From Nitrospira sp. LK70 (lineage in GTDB: Bacteria; Nitrospirota; Nitrospiria; Nitrospirales; Nitrospiraceae): DNA of 34,358 nt. The position numbers and the translations under genes were made by a program. The stretch spans positions 1 through 34,358 of the forward strand of contig PHGD01000042.1 in assembly GCA_011090425.1 (NCBI GenBank), read 5' to 3'. Numbering within the stretch: position 1 is the stretch's first letter; the number at the start of each line of letters is the position of its first letter. Shown here in pieces: positions 26,401-34,129 of the stretch. Below the pieces are notes generated by a model, which saw nothing but the letters and a program-made list of their open reading frames with translations, ran no database searches and was not told where the DNA came from.

Positions 26401-27681
26401 GCTATGACGGTGCATGACATCGATCCTAATTTTCCTGTGGAACGATGGGCAGAGCATTGGAATCACTTAAAGCAGCAGGGAGCGTTGGCGTTCGAAGCGA
26501 CCTATTGGTCATGCACCGGCTCTGTCTTGGAGATGGAGGTGACCTTCAATTATCTGCGGTACGATGAGAAAGAGTATGGTTGTGCGATCCTGAGGGATAT
26601 CGGAGAACGGAAACGGGCGCAAGCCGAGCTTCACCGTTCCCATACGTTCTTGCGGCAAGTCATCGATACAGACCCCCATCTCATTTTTGCCAAGGATCGT
26701 GAAGGACGTTTTGCCATGGCCAACAAAGCTGTGGCCGATTGGTATGGCACGACGGTGGAAGATTTAATCGGGAAATCGGATGCCGAGTTGAATGCCGACA
26801 GCGAAGAGGCGAAGTTCTTTCGGCAGAGCGACCTTGAGGTCGTGAATTCCACGCAGGATTGGTTTATCCCGGAGGAGCGGATCACCGATGCAGCGGGGAG
26901 GGGTCATTGGTTACAGACCGTCAAGAGACCGATCTTCGATGACCAGGGTCAGGTCTACATGGTGCTCGGAGCTGCGACCGATATCACTGAGCGTAAACAG
27001 ATGGAAGAGACTCTCCTGCAGCGCGAGCGAGACTTAAGCGCAGCCCTTCAGGAGCGGGAGCGGATCAGTCAAGACCTCCACGACGGTATTCTCCAATCTT
27101 TATATGCCGTTGGGCTTGGGTTAGAAGCTGGTAAACAAGTGATCAAGAAACAACAAGATCAGGCGGCGGAGCGATTCATGACGACCGTCGATCAAGCCAT
27201 CGGGCAGCTCAAACATGTCATGACGGAGGTCCGGAATTTCATTGCGGGGCTCGAGTCCCAGGTGATGCAGGGCGGAGACTTCTCGACCGCCCTGCGGACC
27301 ATGGTCCATACGATGTCCACCTCCGCCTCCGCCAGATGTCGTGTGAGGATCGATGATGCGGCGGCACGGCGGCTATCCACCGAACAGGCGATCCACATCA
27401 TCAACATCGTACGCGAAGGGTTGAGTAATGCACTGCGCCACAGCCGTGCCAAACAGATCACGGTCTCGCTCCGGGATCTCCACCGCTCAGATCGTCTTGC
27501 CGTGACGGATGACGGCGTTGGATTTGATCCACGCTCGGTTCAGGGGGGTGGGCATGGGTTAGTCAACATGGCGGCACGGGCGCAAAAAGTCCGCGGCTTG
27601 TTCGCCATTCATTCGAAACCTGACAAGGGGACGAGGGTCTCAGTCGACCTTCCAAAGGATACTCATTATGCTCACGACTAA
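23419..27681 (+). CDS. Cytosolic multi-PAS/GAF sensor histidine kinase (HisKA_3 type)
   Basis: The 1420-aa product has a short coiled coil (9-45), five PAS domains (about 40-153, 165-278, 285-407, 420-530, 540-652), a GAF domain (about 672-820) and three more PAS domains (830-945, 955-1065, 1073-1193). These are joined by repeated DITERK-type linkers. The kinase core is of the NarL-partner type, with ERISQDLHDGILQSLYAVGL and phosphoacceptor His1221, N-box EGLSNALRHS (1333-1342), DDGVGFD and GHGLVNM. No membrane segment exists, so it should sense cytosolic signals such as redox state, gases or small ligands; no ligand residue can be assigned. GTG 23419 with AAGGAG seven bases upstream is preferred over ATG 23380. 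The stop overlaps the response-regulator start by 14 bases. Confidence 0.93.
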   Translation: MSLTSQRPEIDLLRGQVADLARELAERDRVLHERTRHLHVAQALAHLGSWSWDLTNGEVEWSDELYRIFGYAPQSRAMTFNSFVSAVLPEDHDRILALIDDALVGAAPYDVECRIARPNGEVRTIQCSAEFLRDRSGQPVRMSGTALDVTDRKRAESALQEREAHFRRLIEHSSDIITVLDSNGTIQFESPSFERLLGYAQHELDGRIAFEFIHQEDLPVVIEQFQLLIQRPGTPQSAEFRFRHKDGSWRSLEGIGRTTCDPDGRCSVVVNLRDITERKRTEEMLRASQEKLRQALRASGTGLWDWNTETDEVALSEEWKRQLGYEPAEISDAFETWTMLLHPEDREAAMAYVGDYVARREGDYRQEFRLKCKDGGYRWIEARASFVSEQDGRSIRLLGSHTDITKHKRMEEALRESEERYRMLIELAPCGALVLCEGRTAYINRTGLFIMGAKDPQDILGRPKLEFIHPDYHQEVQENMKGLLNGGLSIHSAERVYLRMDGTPIPVQVEVARITWNGTPATLCLFSDISERKRSEDRMREMNLALAQAMPGIARVDEAGRYLEVNRPYATMLGYEPSELLGRTWEPTVHPEDLCLAQHAYEELLEKGKAEFECRAVRKDGSIFFKQVLMVTSKPSVGGFLGHHCFMRDITERKQAEEALWKSQQAIRELHDISSAQGQSLEERVDALLQLGCRFFDLSIGIQTLVRGHELEVGQVNAPGMGFHQGMRVSLAESYCSETIRRSRPLSFEHAGASPDWQGHPAYAALKLESYIGTAINGLADTYGTLCFASVEPRQKPFTGSERDFIQLMAQWLGGEMDRQATLGALRQSEERYRNLYDATPSMYFTVDRTGMIRSVNQYGAQYLGYRVEDLVGKPVAGIFFEEDRARVCAEIETFFQRPEGVARWELRKVRSDGALLWVRELVRVLQSGDGESSALIVCEDVTEYKRMEKALRLTQFSVDQAVEAILWVDSSARIFNVNETACRMLGYARQDLTAMTVHDIDPNFPVERWAEHWNHLKQQGALAFEATYWSCTGSVLEMEVTFNYLRYDEKEYGCAILRDIGERKRAQAELHRSHTFLRQVIDTDPHLIFAKDREGRFAMANKAVADWYGTTVEDLIGKSDAELNADSEEAKFFRQSDLEVVNSTQDWFIPEERITDAAGRGHWLQTVKRPIFDDQGQVYMVLGAATDITERKQMEETLLQRERDLSAALQERERISQDLHDGILQSLYAVGLGLEAGKQVIKKQQDQAAERFMTTVDQAIGQLKHVMTEVRNFIAGLESQVMQGGDFSTALRTMVHTMSTSASARCRVRIDDAAARRLSTEQAIHIINIVREGLSNALRHSRAKQITVSLRDLHRSDRLAVTDDGVGFDPRSVQGGGHGLVNMAARAQKVRGLFAIHSKPDKGTRVSVDLPKDTHYAHD

Positions 27682-28324
27682 AAGGCACGTCGTTCGAGTA
27701 CTGCTCGTCGACGATCACGAGGTTATTCGAGTGGGACTGCGGACGGTGCTCGGTCAAATCCAGGGTGTCACGGTAGTGGGGGAAGCTGGTACCATGGAGG
27801 ATGCGATCCAGCAAACGCTACGGTTGAAGCCCGACGTGATCTTGATGGACGTCCGACTGCCGGACGGTTCCGGTGTGGATGCCTGTCGGGAGATCCTAGG
27901 GACGCTGCCGGGGACAAGGGTCATCTTCTTGACGTCCTACGCCGACGACGACTCAGTTCTCGCCGCAGTGCTTGCCGGCGCGCATGGCTATGTCCTCAAG
28001 GAAATCGATTCACCCGCATTGGTTGAAGCCATCCGCTCGGTGGCCAACGGTCAATCGATTTTGGACTCCACGGTGACCGAACGGGCGTTGGGCTGGTTGA
28101 GAGGGCTTCACGAGCTCCCTGGGACCCCTGGTACGGATCCACTGTCCTCTCAGGAAGAACGAGTAGTCGCGCTGGTGGCCGAGGGAAAGACCAACAAGGA
28201 AATCGCCGTCGCGCTCGGACTCAGCGACAAGACCGTCAAGAACTATCTGGCAAACGTATTTCAAAAGCTCCGCATCACCAGGCGAGCGCAGGCGGCCGCC
28301 TTTTTTGCGAAACGGCGGGGATGA
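27668..28324 (+). CDS. NarL/LuxR-family response regulator
   Basis: The 218-aa product has a receiver domain with acidic pocket Asp15/Asp16, phosphoacceptor Asp61 (LMDVRLPD), Thr89 and Lys111. A short linker and a LuxR-type helix-turn-helix follow (about 157-215; LSSQEERVVALVAEGKTNKE, LGLSDKTVKNYLANVFQKL). It is the obvious partner of the HisKA_3 kinase: its start codon lies inside the end of the kinase gene and translation is probably coupled. Targets are unknown. The receiver sequence is of the kind seen in DevR/DosR-like regulators, but that is a resemblance, not an assignment. Confidence 0.95.
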   Translation: MLTTKRHVVRVLLVDDHEVIRVGLRTVLGQIQGVTVVGEAGTMEDAIQQTLRLKPDVILMDVRLPDGSGVDACREILGTLPGTRVIFLTSYADDDSVLAAVLAGAHGYVLKEIDSPALVEAIRSVANGQSILDSTVTERALGWLRGLHELPGTPGTDPLSSQEERVVALVAEGKTNKEIAVALGLSDKTVKNYLANVFQKLRITRRAQAAAFFAKRRG

Positions 28325-28391
28325 GCGAGAATCATTCAGCTCTACTACGCTTAGATGCAAAAAGCTAGTCTCGCAGCTACTCTTCATATCT

Positions 28392-28406
28392 GGGCACTCC
28401 CCTTGC
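28392..28406 (+). promoter_or_regulatory. Candidate sigma-54 promoter for the hybrid kinase
   Basis: GGGCAC (28392-28397), five bases, then TTGC (28403-28406) and A. The usual form is TGGCAC-N5-TTGCA; only the first base differs, and the GG and GC pairs have the required 12-bp register. Predicted transcription would start near 28418, ahead of the ATG at 28481. Confidence 0.5.
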
Positions 28407-28480
28407 ACTTCATGTAGATTGTCACCAAGTGATTCGTAGTCCTAACTACTCCGTGTGCACGGACCGGGAGGTTGTCCCGC

Positions 28481-30616
28481 ATGACTACTGGCCTCTTTCT
28501 AGGGCTGCTCCTGTCCCTCGGGTTGTTTCTCGGGATACTGATGCGACAGCGCCGAGAGAACATCCTGAATTCAACCATCATCGCGGCCACCAATTGTAGC
28601 GTGCTCGTGACGGATGCGACGTTGTCCCAGCATCCCATCGTCTACGTCAATCCGGCCTTTCTGCTGCTGACCGGCTACGGTGAGCAAGAGGTGCTCGGGC
28701 AAACGACGTCGCTGTTGATCGGCCCAGATACAGATCGGGCTTCGCACGAAAAGCTTGCGATGGCCCTCCAAGGTGGATGGACCTGTCGTGTGGGGTTGTG
28801 TCATTACCGCAAGAACGGTACCTCATTTTGGAATGACGTATCGCTGTCGCCGGTGATAGACCGCCAGGGCCGGGTGACGTTGGTCGTTTGGACTATGAGT
28901 AACGTCTCTCAACTCGGGCAGGGTACGGAAGCGTCTCATAGCACCAGGTACGAAGATGTCTACGCTTGCCGACAGGCAGAAGAGGCGCTCAGGGATCACG
29001 AGACGCGGCTTGATCTTGTCGTGGAGATAGGACGGGTCGGGTGCTTTGAACAGAACCACCGGACAAATTCGCTCTCTTGGTCACCGATCCTGCGGGATAT
29101 CTATGGTGTGGGTGCCGATGAGCCTGCTTCATGGGAGCGCCATCTCGAGCTCGTTCATCCCGATGATCGTGACGGGGTGATCTCTACCGTCCGAACAGCT
29201 CGTGCCGTGATAGGTAACGGTCTGTCTGAGGTCGAGTACCGTTTCGTCAGGCCAGACGGCGTTATGAGGCATATCAGGCTTCGTGCTCTGGCTGTGTTTG
29301 ACGACGACGGTGCGTCGAGGCAACCGACCCGCACACTCGGGGCGGTCGTCGATATGACCGATCGTAAACAGGTCGAAGCCAGGGGTCGGGAGGCTGCGAG
29401 GAGGGAAGCAATCGGCACCTTTGCCGGCGGTATCGCACACGAGTTGAACAACGGTCTCACGGCCGTTCTCGGCTTCAGCGAGTTGGCGCTTCCGGTGATT
29501 CCGACTGAGAGCAAGGCGCATCGCCATATCAGGCAAGTCATAGCGGGGGCAAAACAATCCCGGGAACTGATCCAGCAGTTGTTGGTCTTCGGTGGGCAGA
29601 ACGATCACGGTCGGTGCCCTGTGTTCCTCCATTCCTTTGCGAAAGAGTCCCTGAGGCTCCTTCGTCCGACGATTCCCTTGTGGATTGAACTCAGGGCGCA
29701 GATCGCACACGCGACCAGCCCTATTTCAGCCAATGTCGCGCAGCTGCACGAGATGATGTTCAACCTGGTCGATAGCGCCCTCTGTGCGATGCAGAAGACG
29801 GGAGGAATCCTTGACGTTCAGCTTCGGAACCGAGACTTTGTCACGGATCAGATCATGCCTTCCGGTCGACTCCCCGCTGGACGGTACGTCTGTCTGAGCG
29901 TTCGCGATACGGGCGAGGGTATGGACCCTGACAGAGTCAGTCGATTGTTCTCTTCGTTCGTGGCGTCGGAGGCGGGCAGCGAGGGGCAGGGGGTGGGACT
30001 AGCGGTGGTCTACGGCATTGTCAAGGCGCATAGCGGTACCCTGGTGATTGAAAGCCAAATCGGCGCCGGTACGGTAGTATCGGCCTACTTTCCCCCTCTC
30101 CCGGCTTGTGGGCCATGGGCGACTCCGAAGGACGATCCGGCTCCCCATGGACACGAATGTATCCTATTTGTCGATGACGAAGACTCCGTTGTTCGATTAG
30201 GAAGAGAGCTGTTGGAATCCCTCGGCTACTATCCGGTGGTCTGTAGAACGGCTGCCGAAGCATTGGGACTCTTCCAGGCCGAACCCAAGCGGTTCGACCT
30301 ACTGATTACCGATCGGACGATGCCCGGCATGACTGGGGATCGTCTGGCTCGAGAATGCCGGCGACTTCGATCCGATCTCCCTGTCATCCTCTGCACTGGG
30401 TCAAATGGTGTGCCTGGTCTGGATGATGCCTGGTCACAGGGCGTGACGGAATGCCTCCCCAAACCGGTCACGTTGAATGAGCTGGCCTATGCCATTCGCA
30501 AGGCATTGGATCAGGCTTCCGACTATCCGGAACCTACGGGTGCGGCGGCCGACAGCGTTCCAGAACCATCGAGGATATCGATTGAGGTGTCGGATGCCGT
30601 CGGTCCTCGTGATTGA
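28481..30616 (+). CDS. Membrane-anchored hybrid histidine kinase with receiver domain
   Basis: The 711-aa product has one N-terminal membrane helix (about 3-21) with almost no periplasmic part and two PAS domains (about 28-145 and 170-297). A HisKA domain follows with His320 in GGIAHELNNGLTAVLGFSEL, then an ATPase domain (about 425-540; VRDTGEGMD, GQGVGLAVVYG) and a C-terminal receiver (about 560-680) with Asp611 (LLITDRTMPG) and Lys661. The N-box reads NLVDSALCAM: the second invariant Asn of the usual NLxxNAxxAM is Ser, which may weaken Mg-ATP binding. TTG 28472 is an alternative start, but ATG 28481 has GGGAGG nine bases upstream. A sigma-54-like promoter precedes it, and the next gene's receiver overlaps its end by 23 bases. 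Confidence 0.92.
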   Translation: MTTGLFLGLLLSLGLFLGILMRQRRENILNSTIIAATNCSVLVTDATLSQHPIVYVNPAFLLLTGYGEQEVLGQTTSLLIGPDTDRASHEKLAMALQGGWTCRVGLCHYRKNGTSFWNDVSLSPVIDRQGRVTLVVWTMSNVSQLGQGTEASHSTRYEDVYACRQAEEALRDHETRLDLVVEIGRVGCFEQNHRTNSLSWSPILRDIYGVGADEPASWERHLELVHPDDRDGVISTVRTARAVIGNGLSEVEYRFVRPDGVMRHIRLRALAVFDDDGASRQPTRTLGAVVDMTDRKQVEARGREAARREAIGTFAGGIAHELNNGLTAVLGFSELALPVIPTESKAHRHIRQVIAGAKQSRELIQQLLVFGGQNDHGRCPVFLHSFAKESLRLLRPTIPLWIELRAQIAHATSPISANVAQLHEMMFNLVDSALCAMQKTGGILDVQLRNRDFVTDQIMPSGRLPAGRYVCLSVRDTGEGMDPDRVSRLFSSFVASEAGSEGQGVGLAVVYGIVKAHSGTLVIESQIGAGTVVSAYFPPLPACGPWATPKDDPAPHGHECILFVDDEDSVVRLGRELLESLGYYPVVCRTAAEALGLFQAEPKRFDLLITDRTMPGMTGDRLARECRRLRSDLPVILCTGSNGVPGLDDAWSQGVTECLPKPVTLNELAYAIRKALDQASDYPEPTGAAADSVPEPSRISIEVSDAVGPRD

Positions 30617-30965
30617 TGATCAGGACCAAGTTCGTCAGGTCATCCGTGAAATATTGGAACAGGCCGGCTACGAGGTCGATGAGGCCGGCAACGGGAAAGA
30701 GGGACTTGACCGGTATCGGACGAGGTCGACGGATCTTGTCATCATGGATATTCTCATGCCGGACCAAGACGGACTAGAAACGATCATGACGCTCCGCCGG
30801 GAGTTTCCCGATGTTCGTGTTATTGCGATGACCGGGGGAAGTAATACGATCGGCCTCCTCAATTTCTTAGACATCGCAAAAATGCTCGGAGCCAGGCGGA
30901 CTCTTCAAAAGCCGTTCGACCTGAACGTCCTGCTCGATACGGTTGCCGCCGAACTGACCTGCTAG
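30594..30965 (+). CDS. Single-domain response regulator (CheY-like receiver)
   Basis: The 123-aa product is a receiver domain only: Asp8/Asp9 acidic pocket, phosphoacceptor Asp52 (LVIMDILMPD), Thr80 and Lys106 (LQKPF). It lacks an output domain, so it may accept phosphate from the preceding hybrid kinase or pass it on in a relay. The open frame extends upstream to 30477 but the true start is ATG 30594, with GAGGTG before it, overlapping the kinase gene. The short loop between Thr80 and Lys106 has an insertion-like stretch (NTIGLLNFLDIAKMLGA) that is somewhat unusual for CheY-like proteins. Confidence 0.9.
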   Translation: MPSVLVIDDQDQVRQVIREILEQAGYEVDEAGNGKEGLDRYRTRSTDLVIMDILMPDQDGLETIMTLRREFPDVRVIAMTGGSNTIGLLNFLDIAKMLGARRTLQKPFDLNVLLDTVAAELTC

Positions 30966-31056
30966 ACAGCTCACCACGCACAGTCAACGTTCTCGCATTG
31001 ACATCACGAGAGGGTCTCGTCAGACTCCACCATTCCATGCTCGGATCAGACGTGTC

Positions 31057-31482
31057 ATGATATTTCTAAATCTGTTCTTCGGGACCCTCGTCGCGGCAGT
31101 CGGCTTCTGGCTCTTATGGGGAGGAAGCGTCTCCGCAGTCATCGTGGTCGGATGGGCTCTGAGCGTGGGGCTGTTCTTATGGTTCATGACAGGGTCGATC
31201 ACGGAACTATGGGCATGGTCTACCTTGCTGCTCGGCCTGGAAAGCTTTACCTGGCCGGTGGTGCTGATGATTCAACTCAGAGGCCAGGCAGAATCACTTC
31301 CCGAATCCGAGATGGGAACGATCCTTTCGGCCGTCGTGCTGGGTCTCTTCTCATCTGTCTTCTGGATTTCGTTTTCTTACGGACTCTTTAAACGAGCGCG
31401 TAAGCTGGCTGCGTCTGTACATGCGGAGCAGACTGCGACAGAGCCGCTTTCTCGGGCGAACAAAAAGAGGAAGAGCCGCTGA
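31057..31482 (+). CDS. Small integral membrane protein, unknown function
   Basis: The 141-aa product has about four hydrophobic stretches (FLNLFFGTLVAAVGFWLLWG, SAVIVVGWALSVGLFLWFM, a Trp-rich segment WAWSTLLLGLESFTWPVVLM, and ILSAVVLGLFSSVFWISFSY). It ends in a basic tail (ANKKRKSR), suggesting a cytosolic C-terminus. No family is recognised. The ribosome site is weak. It ends two bases before the stop of priA, on the opposite strand. Its position after the kinase-receiver pair does not by itself imply a role in signalling. Confidence 0.65.
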   Translation: MIFLNLFFGTLVAAVGFWLLWGGSVSAVIVVGWALSVGLFLWFMTGSITELWAWSTLLLGLESFTWPVVLMIQLRGQAESLPESEMGTILSAVVLGLFSSVFWISFSYGLFKRARKLAASVHAEQTATEPLSRANKKRKSR

Positions 31483-31484
31483 CC

Positions 31485-33746
31485 TCATCCATTCTCGATC
31501 GGGTCGATGTCGACGATGAATTTGACCCGTCCTTTGCGGTACTCCCGCTCCATTTTCTGGACGGAATCATGGATCCGTCGGCTGAGGGCTGTGACAGCAG
31601 TTCCTTTAACCAAGATGCGATATTGCTGACGGCCCTTTGGACGCCGACGTATCGCCGACACCGGACCTAAAACAATCAGAGGCTCCTGGTCACTGGTATT
31701 CTGTTCAAGGTCCGCACCCCATCGCTTGACGGCCTCTTCGACCATCCTAAGGTCTTTGCCGATTACAGAAAGCTCAGCTAAGCGGCAGACGGGCGGATAT
31801 CGTAGAAGCCGACGGGCGTCGAATTCTTCGTTGTAAAATCGGTTGGGATCTCCTGAGACCAAGGCCTGGATCGCATAATGTGTTGGAAGCCGCGTCTGTA
31901 CGATAACACGACCTCCGGCGGACGCCGGACATGCCAGGTCGGCAGCATCAACCAGCAAGTGATAGGTGCGCTCCGCGGCACGAAATTCAGAGATGTGTAG
32001 CCCCGAATCTGCCTGAAGGATCCCCACCAAGCCGTAGCGGGGCAGTGGCTCCCGGCGAAACAGCACCTGGGTACCAATCAGGACATCCCACGCGTTGGAC
32101 CTGACGCCTTCCCACAGAGCCTGTGCCGACGCGGAACGCCGGACTGTGTCACCATCGAGCCGCGCGATTTTGGCCTGTGGGAATAGACGACGAACATCGG
32201 TTTCAACACGTTCGGTGCCGCCACCAATAGGACTTATACGGGGAGTCCGGCACAAAGGGCAGAGCTCCGGCAACTGATTTGCCCTTCCGCAGTAGCGACA
32301 AGTGAGCTTCCGGGCCTCACGATAATAGGTCAGTGGCACAATACAGGAATCGCAACGAGAGACCCAGCCACAGTCTCTACAAACCAAGGTTCCGGCATAA
32401 CCTTTCCTATTGAGGAAGAGGAGGATCTTGGCATGGTCCTGCAGCGCTTCTTGCATCGCTCGGATGAGTTTGTGGCTGAGGAGAGTGCAGGCAGGCTCGT
32501 TGCGAAGGTCAACGAGTTCAATCGTAGGTCGAAGGACAACTTCTTGCGGCACGTGGTGGATCTCAGCTTCGGGATCGAACCTCGATTCAAGGGACGGGTG
32601 AGCCGAGGCCAGTACAACGAGCGCCCGTTCGGCCTCAGCTCTCAAATAGGCGACCTCTCTGGCATGATAGCGAGGCTCCTGGGGTTCTTTCAGGGCAGGG
32701 TCTTCTTCGTTTTCCACCCAGATCAGCCCGATCGACCTAAGAGGCGAAAATATGGCTGAACGGGTTCCTACGATTACCGAGGGAGTCTGTCCTTGACTCT
32801 GTTGCCATCGACCAGATTCGGAAGGTGGGGGCGCGAAGGTTACTTGGAGGTCCGTGAGTTTAGAGAGCACCTGCCTTAACCACAATGCTCTCACGACTTC
32901 GCCGGTGAGAACTAGAGTGGATTTCTTCATGGAGTGCGCTTGCTGAATAGCGTCCACAAGCCGGCTGAGTCGGTGTTCCCACGGGGCATGGAGGACGAGT
33001 TTCCTCATGCGGTTGCCGTGAAGGCATTGTGAGACGCGCGTTTTCCATGAGGCATCGACCTCCGGAAGTGTGTCAGTGGGCAGAATCCCATCCACCGGCG
33101 TTCGACGATCATGCCCGTCCAAAGTGAGCCTCCCATGCGGCGCTTGGAGTCGGACGTCGGCATTGGTCGAAGGCATGAGCGCGATCCACGACCTGTTGAT
33201 GAGGGTGTCGATTCCCTGCAGGACTTTTCGCTGCCGAGTGGGGTGAAGTGTCGAGGAGAGGAGTCCTGGAGTTCGTCGGGCAATTCGGTCGAGAATTGGC
33301 CTCAGATCGTCCGGGCAGAGACCGGCTTTCAAGGCCGCCCGACCCTGCACAGTGGCCACGTATCGTGTGGGAGGCGGTTTTCGCGTTGCCATCGAGGGCA
33401 ATACAAGCCGAAGACACTGACCCCAGGGTGCGACGTAATATTCCGCGACTTTGCGAGATAGCTCGAACAGCGACGTAGGCAAGCTGGAATCGCGATCTAG
33501 AGAGCGGATCTCTTTAATGGAAACGGACTTTATCTCGGTTGCAAGGTGATCACTCAACGAGATGACGACCCCTTCCAGCACCGTACGCCCAAACGGGACA
33601 AGGACGCGACGCCCTATGGCTATGCTCTGAGCTAAAGCGGGAGGGACGAGATAGGTGAAGGCCTTCGCGATATGACGGGGCAGGATAACCTCTGCATAGA
33701 GTGCCTCCGTTCGACGAGGAAGAGTCGAGGTCTCATCGGAGGCCAT
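31485..33746 (-). CDS. priA: PriA-like primosomal protein with degenerate helicase motifs
   Basis: The 753-aa product has the PriA layout: an N-terminal 3'-DNA-binding domain (AEVILPRHIAKAFTYLVP), a winged-helix region, two helicase lobes and a zinc-binding insert with all eight cysteines (456, 459, 465, 468, 483, 486, 496, 499). PriA restarts stalled forks. However, the ATPase motifs are altered. Motif I, normally GVTGSGKT, reads HAPWEHRLS (252-261). Motif II, normally VDEEHD, reads VENEED (342-349). Motif VI, normally QVAGRAGR, is replaced by VDAADLACPASAGGR (599-613). The IGTQVLFRREPLP and ADSGLHISEFRAAERTYHLL segments remain recognisable. The gene may therefore act as a fork-binding loader without helicase activity, as in actinobacterial PriA. 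ATG 33746 is chosen; TTG 33848 is an in-frame alternative. Confidence 0.88.
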   Translation of the reverse strand: MASDETSTLPRRTEALYAEVILPRHIAKAFTYLVPPALAQSIAIGRRVLVPFGRTVLEGVVISLSDHLATEIKSVSIKEIRSLDRDSSLPTSLFELSRKVAEYYVAPWGQCLRLVLPSMATRKPPPTRYVATVQGRAALKAGLCPDDLRPILDRIARRTPGLLSSTLHPTRQRKVLQGIDTLINRSWIALMPSTNADVRLQAPHGRLTLDGHDRRTPVDGILPTDTLPEVDASWKTRVSQCLHGNRMRKLVLHAPWEHRLSRLVDAIQQAHSMKKSTLVLTGEVVRALWLRQVLSKLTDLQVTFAPPPSESGRWQQSQGQTPSVIVGTRSAIFSPLRSIGLIWVENEEDPALKEPQEPRYHAREVAYLRAEAERALVVLASAHPSLESRFDPEAEIHHVPQEVVLRPTIELVDLRNEPACTLLSHKLIRAMQEALQDHAKILLFLNRKGYAGTLVCRDCGWVSRCDSCIVPLTYYREARKLTCRYCGRANQLPELCPLCRTPRISPIGGGTERVETDVRRLFPQAKIARLDGDTVRRSASAQALWEGVRSNAWDVLIGTQVLFRREPLPRYGLVGILQADSGLHISEFRAAERTYHLLVDAADLACPASAGGRVIVQTRLPTHYAIQALVSGDPNRFYNEEFDARRLLRYPPVCRLAELSVIGKDLRMVEEAVKRWGADLEQNTSDQEPLIVLGPVSAIRRRPKGRQQYRILVKGTAVTALSRRIHDSVQKMEREYRKGRVKFIVDIDPIENG

Positions 33747-33890
33747 GCCGCATTCTAGCAGTCCGGAAATGCGAAGGATACCGATCACATCGGCACCCTC
33801 GGCCAGAAACTTATCCGGTTGGACAAAGTCGTTGTCTGAGGAATCCAAATGTCCAGTGCGTCGCCCATTCTAATACGCTAGGGAAACACC

Positions 33891-33923
33891 CTCATTCTCA
33901 ACCTCGGGAGGTTAATGAGTTTT
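33891..33923 (+). terminator. Candidate hairpin followed by T-run
   Basis: AACCT/AGGTT (33900-33904 with 33909-33913) and the outer CTCAT/ATGAG pair form an interrupted stem followed by TTTT. No plus-strand gene ends just upstream, so its role is unclear. The remaining DNA between priA and the TIR gene shows nothing else definite. Confidence 0.25.
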
Positions 33924-34068
33924 GTCTCTCGCTGCCCCGAGAGAGCAGAGAAACACAAGAGTTCTTCCCGAGCCTGTTTGAGCTTCATCGGAAGAGTGCC
34001 AAACCGCGAGACCAAGGCTGCCTTGCCCCTTTACGCTGACGCAGATGATCCACGGTGAAGATGCTGCC

Positions 34069-34097
34069 TTGAGCGGGTCATCGCTTTGCGGTATGGT
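34069..34097 (+). promoter_or_regulatory. Candidate promoter for the TIR-domain gene
   Basis: TTGAGC (34069-34074) and TATGGT (34092-34097) are spaced 17 bp apart, about 33 bp before the ATG at 34130. Four of six positions match in each box. Confidence 0.4.
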
Positions 34098-34129
34098 ACT
34101 GATCCGATCTACTACTTAGGGCGACTCGG

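Noticed and set aside
28640..28770. First PAS domain of the hybrid kinase as a blue-light LOV domain
   Set aside because: The flavin-binding GxNCRFLQ motif is absent; the corresponding region reads GQTTSLLIG.
31006..31020. ACGAGA/TCTCGT hairpin after the single-domain receiver gene as a terminator
   Set aside because: The stem is only 6 bp with a 3-nt loop and no T-run follows; too weak to call.
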